Shown here in pieces: positions 33,891-45,800 of a stretch of DNA of 64,000 bases; positions within the stretch are counted from its first letter, which is position 1, and each line of letters opens with the position of its first letter. The notes below the pieces were generated by a model. The model did no database searches. It was not told where the DNA came from and saw only the letters and a program-made list of their open reading frames with translations. The translations under genes and the position numbers were made by a program. This DNA comes from Bactericera cockerelli (lineage: Eukaryota > Arthropoda > Insecta > Hemiptera > Triozidae): assembly GCA_024516035.1 (NCBI GenBank), contig CM044964.1, positions 17,613,084 to 17,677,083 on the forward strand. Reading direction: 5' to 3'.

Positions 33891-36800
33891 GAAAAAGAAG
33901 AGAAAAAGCTACAACTCAGACCACAAGCATCTAAAATAGATTTTATTTTATAGCTATGAAATAAAACAAGCTGTGAAACACTCATGTTTTTTATCAAAGA
34001 TTATTTTTAGTGTTGTGTTGTTTTTTTTTTTTTTGTACTCGCAATCGGATGTGCGAAAAAAACACAGTACGTTATGTTTTAAACCAATACAAGTTACGCA
34101 GAAATTATTCCCTTTAACATTAATTTGTAAAGCTTACCTCTAAAAGAAATATACTTTTTTTTTGCTTAATTTCCTTACACATAGGCCATTTGAGATGGGA
34201 GTTTTACCCCCCATGCGCTGGAAACTTTTAAACCAGCTACTCACATCAACCACACCCAGCCTAGGTTGGACCTAGAATAACCCACATCCAAGTCGTAACC
34301 TCGCTGTACGTTGCTCCACTTAAGTGACAGGACGAGAACTCGTGTATTCAATGTGCCTTGGACTCTGGCTAATCCGCTAATTTATTTATTTAAGTGCACT
34401 GGTAGTCAAGTGGTTAACGCGCTAGGCTGGTAATCTAGGTAGTGTAGGGGTCCGTTGGTTCGAATCCCACCCAGCGCACGAATTTTTCCTCAATTTCAAT
34501 TAATTTGAGTTTGTGACCACAAAATAATTAGACTCTGAGGGTTAGGTAGTAGAAAATGCTTTGAGCATTAACCTCGCCTGGTGGTACCCTTTCACTAAAG
34601 AGTGTCACTATTTAAGAATATTAAATGTGTATGTACAAAATGTCTGTTTAAATTTGAAAATAAACAAGACCTTGTTTAGACTGCTGGAATAAAGGGACTT
34701 TTTAGTCTCACCTCGGCAGTATAAACAAGGTAATTTCTATTCTATTCTATTCTAATTTCTATTTTTTTTTTATTTTTTTTTTTAGAATTTATGTATATTT
34801 GTATTAAATTTTTAGAAAATTTGTTACAATTTCTATTATTATTATTATTATTTTCTTTTTCCAGACAAGACCAAGACGAGGATGAAGAAAGAAAGCTGGA
34901 GGAATATCGCAGGGAGCTGGGTAGACTCAGGCAGATGAGGAGCAAGGAGGAAGGGAGGGGGAGAGGAGGGAGAGGGAGGGATAAGGAGCTGAGAGTCAAC
35001 ATCATAACCAGTGGGAGACGCAGCAAGAGCTGTCGGGGGTAAGATCCGGGTCCTTCGTCCCTTTCCCTATTTTTTTTTTTTTTTTTTTTTACAATAATTG
35101 ATACTTTATTGGCCAGCCTCCGTGGCGTAATAATTGAAACTACTTCCCGTAGTCCAGAGATCCCGAGTTCGACTCCCGATTGGGGCAGACTTTTCGAAGA
35201 AAATTCTGTTCCTCCGAACGCGTGAGACTGGCATTTCCGGCCCTACCCAGGCTGGGTGAGGTAAATGTAGGTAGCTGGTACGATTCCCAGCGAATGGAGG
35301 GTAAAACTCCCGTCCTGACTATCACAAGTCAGGATGTTAAAACCATATAGAATCAATGGACATGAAAGGAGCCTAGACATTGGATCTGGGCGTCCATTTA
35401 ATCCTCTCACCACCGTGATTTAGGTATCTATATCTATCTCACGGACACGGAATTATTAATACTTTATTTACATACCGATCTCAGTAGCTTGATCCATAAA
35501 GTATAGAAAGTATTGTGTTGAATTTATGTTTATTTTTTTATACCGAGTCTGTCGGACCGACCTCAGTAGTTTGATCGATAAGGCGGCGGACTTGTATCCT
35601 GGAGGTCGGTGGTTCAAGTCCCGGTTTCAGCGTGGATTTAGTAAAGCGAGTTTCAGTAGTTGTGACATCACGAAAGTGATTAACCCAAATATGATAACTT
35701 AACTTACTTTACTTTATGTATATACTGCTAGTTGTATGACTAAAAAGAGTCCCTTTTTGCTATCAGTTCAAACAAAGTCTCATTTATTGGTAATACTACC
35801 TTTCTTTTTTTAAAGATGAAGGTAATGATAATAATTTTGCCTTATTTGTCCTATTTAATAATGTTGCCTAATTAATCCCATTTAGGACTAATAAGTCCCA
35901 TTTTATACTGCCCAATGAGGACTAATAAGTCCCATTCTTCTAGCCGAAAACATTATTTGTATTATTATGTGGTCATAAATCATAATACCAAATGAGATTA
36001 TTACTTGTCATGTCCCAGCTGGGGTTTTTCACACTTACATGTCTATTTTGAGGTATCGTCAGGTAAACATGAGCTTTCCGACCTTGTTGTATGATTATCA
36101 GTATAGTTTCTTTGAGAAAAAAAGCTGGGTTTCGAACCTGCGACCTATAGATTACCAGACTGACGACTTGACCACTGAGCTACCGGGGACGTCAGAGATG
36201 ATAATCAAAGAAAAAGTAACTGGCTTCGCTTGTTTTTCCCTGTCAAGTAGCTTTACATTTCCAACAACAACCTCCACTTGTTCCTACGAACTTCAGTTAA
36301 TTTTAGTGTTTTAATTTATTTATTTTTTTACTTTAATCGCAAACAAGTTGCCTTTTTATTTACAATAATAGGTACATATTATACAAAATAAACAATACCA
36401 GCTGAGTAGAGGTATAAAAACAATAGAAATGTTACAACTTACTACAAATAAAAGAATAAGAAGAAAATAAATGTTACAAGTGAATTACAAAATGTTACAA
36501 ATTATTACAATTGGTGTTTTAATCTTAACTTAAAAGAACAAATTTTTAGCTCAATTAAGTATATGTTTCTGGAACGGTAGACAATGAAAACGTAGACGAA
36601 CGGAGCAAGGCAGTTTCGAAGTTTATTTTTATTTTTAAACCTCTTGTGGTATTGACGTGTCTTGTGTTTTTCAGATAGAAAACCAACTTTAGTACTTTTT
36701 ATTGCGATCGAAAACACCCCATGAGGGTGGGCCTGGGGTTTGGTGCGTTGAGTGGTGGATGGTTTGAGTGTGGGCTTGGACGGGTCGGCTGGCGTACTAT

Positions 36801-39800
36801 ACCTTGTATAGTACGCCTTCAATTTCAATTCAATTTATTTATTGTGTTAAATGTATGTACAAAATGTGTATTTAAATTTGAAAATAGACAAGAGACCTTG
36901 TTTAGACTGCTGGAATAAAGGGACTTTTCAGTCTCACCTCGGCAGTATAAACAAGGTAATTTCTATTCTATTCTATTCTATTGTGAAAAAATTCAGTACC
37001 AAAAAGTATGTGTTTCACATCAAAGATATTAAATCTAGAATTAGTATTAAAATTATTATAATCTAGAATTAGTATTAAAATTATAAAAAAAAAAGTTATT
37101 ATATTTGTTTTAATCACTTTCGTGATATCACAACTACTCAAACTCAAATTACTAAATCTACGCTGAAACCGGGACTTGAACCTCATTAAAATTATAATGT
37201 AGAAATCATATAATGAAAAGAAAAGAAAACAATCTATGCCTTTTGTAATCTATGATTTGTAAATAAACAGTAAACACAATTATTTTGTGCCTATTATTAT
37301 TTTGGTAGGTATTTCACTCCTTTATCAGTCATAACTTTAACAGTAATAAAAGGTTGGGTGAAAGAGATTGCCACAAACAATAACCCCGCCCTTTAGGTAG
37401 GACATTAGCTTCATTCTCTTTTTTGTTCTTGTTTCTTTGTTCAATCTATTTAATTTTTCTTTATAATTTCTTTGTATTTTACTGTATATATTTTTGTCTT
37501 ACCTATAATAATAACTTCGCCTTATTTATACTGCCCGATTAGGACTATTAAGTCCCATTATTCCAGCAGTAAGCTCAAGACATATTATTATGTGGTAAAA
37601 ATCCCAAATGGGAGGATAACTTGTCATGTCCCGGCTTGGTTTCGAACCCGCGAACTCTGGTATCTCTGGATTCACAGAGTGCCGCCTTTACCACTGAGCT
37701 ACCGGGACAGTGGTAAAGGCGTATGCATTGATACCTAATGCATACTATAGTAATATAATAATAATAATTGATTGATTCCATCAGATCTCGACGAGATTCA
37801 TGTCTTGGACACAGCAGCACAGAATCAGATGAAAGTTTTCTCTCAGATAAAACTTGGCCACCTTCCCAAGTCAACCTGCATGAAGAAGATCTGACTAGTC
37901 CTGAAGTTACCACCCGAGGGAAATGTAATAAGGTAAGGTGTTGACCCAGCACCTAAATGGGAAGTATTGTGTCACTAATACAACTTCTCACTTTTCTTTT
38001 TATACTGATTAAAATAGAGAGGTTAGTTGATGGCATGGATATTCAGAACTATTACCTGCTGATGAGAGCAAATAAGCTCGAAACAGCTGTCCAGGTATGT
38101 TCTGATATTTATGTACATCTAATTGATCTAATACAACTTATCACTTTTCTTTTTATACTGATACTTCTCGCCCATCAGAGGGGAGGCATACTACGGGATG
38201 GACAGGCTACAACACAGACCACAAGCGTCTACAGTAGCTCCTGTTTCATGGCTACGAAATAAAAAAGGTTGTTAAAACACTCATCTTTAAAAGAAAAAAA
38301 AAAAAAGGTGGAATAGTAAGTAGATAAGTAGTGCTTTATTTAGACTGTAGGCGAAAGACAGGAAGTCCCATTATGCCAACAGTTTACCAGAGTATTTTTG
38401 TTTTTTTTTTTTTTTTTTTAAAGATGGGTGTTTTACAGATTTTTTTATTTCGTAGCCATGAAACAGGAGCTACTGTAGCCCATTATGCCAAAAGTTTACC
38501 AGAGCATTTTTGTTTTTTAAAGATGACTGTTTTACAGATTTTTTTATTTCGTAGCCATGAAACAGGAGCTACTGTAGACGCTTGTGGTCTGTGTTGTAGC
38601 CTGCCCATCCCGTAGTATGTATCCCCTCTGATGGGTGAGAAGTGACACAATACTTCCCATTTAGGTGCTGGGTCAACACGAGCGTACCCGAAGATATCCC
38701 TTAGAAACAACTGTAACCAAATTTTGAATACTATTTTTTGTCGGCGCGGGGGTTCGAACCCGGGACCTTCCACATGGCAAGCGAGTGGTTAACCACTGAG
38801 CAATGAGCATCTCTTTATTTATTTGATACAGTAAATTTTAACAAAATAGCTATAGGTAAAGTAAGATAAGTAAGAAGTAAATAAAAAACACAGATTCACA
38901 CCAGGTACGGTAGTGTAGGAGGGTCATTAAGAGAGGGGAAGTGGAATGAGGATTAAAGAATTATTGTTTTTTTTTTTTGCCAACAGCTTCAGTGAGGGAA
39001 AATATAAATCCAAAGAAAGATGAGTTGAGGATAGGGGGTGGAATGGAGTTTCAAATTACAATTGAGGATGTGAGAGAATATGTTTTACTAGAAGTCCTCT
39101 AGCTAGTCCAGTAGTTACCTCCCGTAGTAACAAATTTTCTCTCTCCCCTCCAGTGTACATCCAAAAAACTACCTCATCTACCAGCCGGCCCGCCCAAGTC
39201 CACACTCAAACCATCCACCACTCAACGCACCAAACCCCCAGACCCACCCTCGGGGGGTGTTTTCGATCGCAATCTCAGGGCTTTTGAAAAGGAGCGGCTC
39301 GGCAAAGACTTTAAGAAGTTACTGGGGGAGCTAGAGCATTTGTCACGTGAGGAGAGGAGGATCAAGAGCCGGGGGTGTCTGCTGCATGATGATGTGAGTT
39401 TTTTTTAAAAAAAAATATTTATTTATTTAATAACAGGATAACATATACAAAGGTATTTTTCCTAAGCTAAAGCTTCTAAGAAAGCTTGTGAATTTTAAAT
39501 TAACTGAAGGGATCTACTCACTTTTCACAATTACCCTATCTTATTCTAATATAAAGACTTGGGTCTAATAAAATACAATAATATTTAAAACTAAGGTCTA
39601 ATATTCGTAAAAAAGATACTTATAATTCTAAGGGTTGGCTCTACGCATTGGTCTCGCGGATGGAAACAAGGTCCTGAAGTCTGATTCTGAGTTCAACGAA
39701 CTGTTTATTTTTCTGCTTATTGTTGTTGTAGCGAACTTAGCTACAGCTGAGGGAGTGATAATCTCTATCCAACTTCAGTTGAAAATTTGGCCCGATGGCT

Positions 39801-42800
39801 CGTTCTGAAACACATAGTTCTATGTGTGATCATGATCAACCATCGTGATGACTTGGGCTTGTGTTGGCTTGTGTATTTTCTGTTTATAGTCCTCTAGTGG
39901 GATACTGGTCTTCTCCCTGTTAAACGTCCAATACAGTCCCATTTTATCCTATAAAATATATAAGACCTGTTTGACTGCTGGAGTAAAGGGACTTTTCAGT
40001 CTTACCTCGGCAGTATTTAACAAGGTATATTCTATTCTATTCTATTCTATATTAAATAGTCTGACCAAAACCGACCCCAAGTAGGTTTGGGAAAGGGCAA
40101 AGTGAAAGAAGAAGAACTACAATAAAATTAAAATTTCTTTGAAAATCAGTTATATTGTGTTGTACATGAATCCCGAATATGTATTACATTACTGAATGAC
40201 CTTTCCTAACAAACATAATACATATTATTATTTTTAATTCAAGTCATCAGATTCGAAAAATTGAAATGTTCAGGAAAAAAATATTACCTTGAATTTGGAC
40301 AGCTTTTTGAGATAGCAGGATACTTGTAATTTTAATTTTTTCAGAGCAGGATACTTGTAATTTTAATTTTTTGAGAGCAGGATACTTGTAATTTTGTTTT
40401 TTTTTTTTTGAGAGCAGGATACTTGTAATTTTGTTTTTATTTTTTTTTTGAGAGCAGGATACTTGTAATTTTGTTTTTTTTTTGAGAGCAGGATACTTGT
40501 AATTTTTTTTTTGAGAGCAGGATACTTGTAATTTTATTTTTTGAGAGCAGGATACTTGTAATTTTGTTTTTTTTTTTTGAGAGCAGGATACTTGTAATTT
40601 TAATTTTTTCAGAGCAGGATACTTGTAATTTTATTTTTTTCAGAGCAGGATACTTGTAATTTTAATTTTTTGAGAGCAGGATACTTGTAATTTTGTTTTT
40701 TTTTTTAGAGAGCAGGATACTTGTAATTTTGTTTTTTTTTTTAGAGCAGGATACTTGTAATTTTATTTTTTTGAGAGCAAGATACTTGTAATTTTTGTTT
40801 TTTTTTTTTTTTGAGAGCAGGATACTTGTAATTTTGTTTTTTTTGAGAGCAGGATACTTGTAATTTTAATTTTTTCAGAGCAGGATACTTGTAATTTTAT
40901 TTTTTTCAGAGCAGGATACTTGTAATTTTAATTTTTTGAGAGCAGGATACTTGTAATTTTGTTTTTTTTTTTTTGAGAGCAGGATACTTGTAATTTTGTT
41001 TTTTTTTTTTTTTTTTTGATAGCAGGATACTTGTAATTTTGTTTTTTTTTTTTTTTTTTTTGAGAGCAGGATACTTGTAATTTTATTTTTTTGAGAGCAG
41101 GATACTTGTAATTTTATTTTTTTGAGAGCAGGATACTTGTAATTTTGTTTTTTTTTTTGAGAGCAGGATACTTGTAATTTTAATTTTTTGATAGCAGGAT
41201 ACTTGTAATTTTAATTTTTTGAGAGCAGGATACTTGTAATTTTGTTTTTTTTTTGTAGCAGGATACTTGTAATTTTGTTTTTTTTTTGTAGCAGGATACT
41301 TGTAATTTTATTTTTTTGAGAGCAGGATACTTGTAATTTTATTTTTTTGAGAGCAGGATACTTGTAATTTTGTTTTTTTTTTTGAGAGCAGGATACTTGT
41401 ATTTTTTTTTTTTTTTTTGAGAGCAGGATACTTGTAATTTTGTTTTTTTTTTTGAGAGCAGGATACTTGTAATTTTATTTTTTTGAGAGCAGGATACTTG
41501 TAATTTTGTTTTTTTTTTTGAGAGCAGGATACTTGTAATTTTGTTTTTTTTTTGAGAGCAGGATACTTGTAATTTTATTTTTTTCAGAGCAGGATACTTG
41601 TAATTTTATTTTTTTCAGAGCAGGATACTTGTAATTTTAATTTTTTGAGAGCAGGATACTTGTAATTTTGTTTTTTTTTTGAGAGCAAGATACTTGTAAT
41701 TTTATTTTTTGAGAGCAGGATACTTGTAATTTTGTTTTTTTTTTGAGACCAGGATACTTGTAATTTTTTTTTTTTGAGAGCAGGATACTTGTAATTTTAA
41801 TTTTTTGAGAGCAGGATACTTGTAATTTTAATTTTTTGAGAGCAGGATACTTGTAATTTTATTTTTTTGAGAGCAGAGCAGGATACTTATAATTTTTTTT
41901 TTTTTTGAGAGCAGGATACTTGTAATTTTGATTAACCTGAAAATATTTTAATAAATTTTTTGATTAACTTGAAAATATGTGAATTAGAAATAAATGAGAT
42001 TTTTCACAATTAATAACAGAATAAGTAAGCACAGGAAGTGTTGTTGTTTTTGTATACTTTGCTATTAGTTATCTCTTTAAGACAGTTGGCATAATGTGAA
42101 GTTTAAACATGAAATCCTACTTTATAATAATAAAACTTAAATATCTTTATTTTATAATTGAAAAAAATACAATTGAACTTCTAAAAATGGTATAATTAGT
42201 AAGTATTACTGTTATTCAAAATGAAACTTACCTTTTGATTGTCGTTTCATAACATTAAAAAAAAAAAAAAAAAAATCATTTAGGGAAATAGATGACTTGA
42301 ACACGTGAATAATTCTATTAAAAAATAAATAAAAGGTCATTCAGTAATAAATATCATATTTTGAGATTATGTTTCTGAGGATAAAAATCAAGATGAAACC
42401 GACTGAAGTTAAATTCAGAACGGAAACTTAAATTCCCATTCTAGAACCTAAAATAAACACTGACATATATCCTTTAGACATAAATAATTTCAATTTCATC
42501 TCATAATTGTTTGTCCCACTTTTGTCTGCTTGAGCTCCAACCCTGCTAGTTTGCAGAGCATTCCTGAAGGTTCCTTTTTTATTATTGATGTGGACTTGAA
42601 TTACATCATGGAGACTCTTCTTCATTCCATCTTGGCTACAACTCGTTTCCCCAGCGATATCTTTCCTTGCCACGTTATACTTTTCCTCTCGCAGTCGTAG
42701 GGTGTGTTGATTACGCCACCAGTCTAGATTTCCTCGGGTGAAAAGAATCGGTAGCCCATATTATTATCACGATTCCGTCACAATACATTGTCACCATGGA

Positions 42801-45800
42801 ATAACTTGTTTCAGAATTTTCTAAATTTCAAATTTTCAATTTTATCACTGTACAAATAATTTAATGTTTAAATTTTGATGACTCTAATTAAAAGTTTCTT
42901 TAATGTTGATCATAAAAATTCTGGCCAAATTGAATATTGAACAAGGAATTTAAATTGTTTTTCTTGGTTTTTTTAAACCTGGCTGAAATAGAAACGCTAT
43001 GTTGTTTGTGGGAATAAATTATTACAAAGAATTTAATGTCTAGTAAATCTTGATACTCTAGGATTTTCAGTGCCTTAGCAGGTTGGTTGAGGTCGAACTG
43101 TTAATTTTTAATGTATTAGGTAATTTATTTTTGAATTTCAAAGCTTTTTTTATTGTTTATTTATCTCATTTTCCATTTTTACTGTACCTGATATACATAT
43201 TGTTGTGACTTTTAAACGGTTGAATTTTCAGGAGAAAAACATGTATTATTTTTCTTATTTTTCCAGCCTATTTTCCACATGAGTGAAACTCGGAAGCAAG
43301 CTGCGGCGCAGTTGAAACAAAACAAGATGGCGTCCGCCTTCGAGCAGCTCTCTGCTGGCTTCAACCTGAATCATCTGGGAGCAGAAACACAACCTGAATC
43401 CCGAAACTTTGTTAGCTCCAGGGATGTCAAGGCAGGGGACTTGTCAAATGGTTATCCACCAAATAAAGATCCATCTCAAATAGGAAATATCGGTACAGGA
43501 ACAGTACAGCCTCAGGACGAGCCAGACAACATGGCCAAGCTGAAGCAGCTTCTAGATCGCGTTAATCAGAAGCGAGAGATTATCATGAAAGAGATCATGA
43601 ACCCAAGACACCAAACAGAAGCTAGACCTAATCATTTTGCTGATCTACATACGCGACCTGTAAATAGTAGAGTTCCAAATGCTGACGGATATAATCAAAG
43701 ATTCGATGTTGATTTTGCTGAAAAATATTTGACCGGAAATGTACGGTTCGCTCAATCTACTCAATCTGAAGTTGAAAAAGAATTTGAGAGAATCTTACTA
43801 AATCAGACAGCACAACAAACAATGGTATCAAAAGAAATTCAAGTTTCGCCACGCATAGATGGTAGTGGTTTGAACCACATTGTGTCAAATGAGAGTAGAT
43901 TAAACCATTCGCATTCGAGTTCTAATTCGACCACATCGTCGGCAGCCGGATTGAATAAAACACAAACTGCTGTGTGGACTCATGTAGATACTGAAAATGG
44001 TCCCAATCACGTCCACTTCAATAATGAAATTGATAGAAAGGACGAAGGATCAAGTCCATCTCGACCTTACATTAATGATGGAAATGTTTTAAATCATAAG
44101 CACCTCGTCAAGAGTTCAATGCAACAAGTTGTCATGCATTCGCAGGAAGTGCAAACCAGTTTGGAGTATCGAACCGAAACCAACCACACCCAACAAATAG
44201 AAGACCCGCACAATACTTCAACATGGGCAGAAGACTTACAAGTACAGAGTCCATCGCCACGTAAGGCGAGTAGAGTAACCAATGCTCTGCAGCAATCTGT
44301 AGCCTCGGAGGCAAGAGCGTCCCCCAACGCTCATGTTCGGAGAACAATATCTCAGCAAAGCGAAATCACAACCATCAAAGCTGCTCAGAGACATGAAACA
44401 AACGCTGGGACCTCTCCAATGGCACTTAATCAATATGTCTATCAAGTGGAAACCACTTCATCAACAACGGAAATCGAGGTGTCTAATTTAGAAACTGTGT
44501 ATGACGATCGCCGATCAAAGAGGAAGAAACATCGCTCTGGGAAGAACAATCGAAAGTCAACGGTTGCTTTTCCACCCTCACCAATCGCCAAAGTGAGACA
44601 AGTGCGGAAGACTCTGTTCAACAATAACATCGAGGTCATTGTCAACATTAAAGATGATTTGCTGGACGATGTGGCCCGTGGAAATTTGAGTGATGAAGGA
44701 ATTATTGAAGAAAGATTTGGGCCTAGTAGACAATACAACGAACAGGAGCAAAAACAACGTCCAAATCTCTCATATGATGATCAAATTGAAAATAGACAGT
44801 TAGGTTCCATTGAGGACCGAAATCGACAGTTAGGTTTCATCGAGAATCAACATTTAAGACAGCCGTGTTTTTACTATCAGGACGAAAGAAGACTAGACAC
44901 GCAACACTATCCCTCCACTCATGGTGCTAGCAAATGGCAACACTGTAGAGGCCAATGTCAAAGTAATACCTGCCGCTGTTTTGAAGATAGAGAAGAAATT
45001 TCTACAGATGAAACTAGGTCTTCCTATTTGAGTCCACCGCGAAGTATGAAAACTCTACACCAAAAGGAAATCAACAATCTTATATCTCAACATAGTTTGC
45101 ACGGAAATGTCATCCAGGCAGAGAATGTGGATAACTTTACTCAAGGAAAAGGAAATAGGAGAGAGCAGATGGAAGTGCAGGAGTATAATGAACCAAATGA
45201 AAATGTTGAACCAAAATCGGGTAAACCAAAAAGAAAGAAACAATTACCAGATACTTTTGAATCGAATATCAACAATGAAATGCTAGAGGTGATCAATGAA
45301 AAACTAAAATATGACAATCAAGGAAATGCGTATCAAGCTGAATATTCTAACACTATAAATGATGGTAAAGAAAACATTAAGAAGAAGCCAAAAAAGCCAG
45401 TTGAAATTGTACCCCAGAACCAAGATTTGATGAAGTACATTGTAACTCTGCTCAACATGGACAAGAAAGAAATAGCAGGGATACCAATTGAAGTGAGTGA
45501 TGTATCAATAGCAAGTGAACTATTCTCAAGCACAAGTGAACAGTCAGATCAAGCAAGTGACACTGACAAAGGCAGAAGAGAACGTGATAATATTTCTTAC
45601 AAACCAGCGGAAGTTAGCACAAAACCTGGTATTTATGAGCGTGTAGAAAATGGTATAGATGTTGGTAGTAGAAGAAATCAAAATATTCTCGCGCAAAAAT
45701 ACACTGATATAATGAACCAGAAAGGCAAGAATCATGATAGAGATGGACATTTGAGGGCAAATGATATATGCACCAAAACAGGCCATTTGCCCATTTCACG

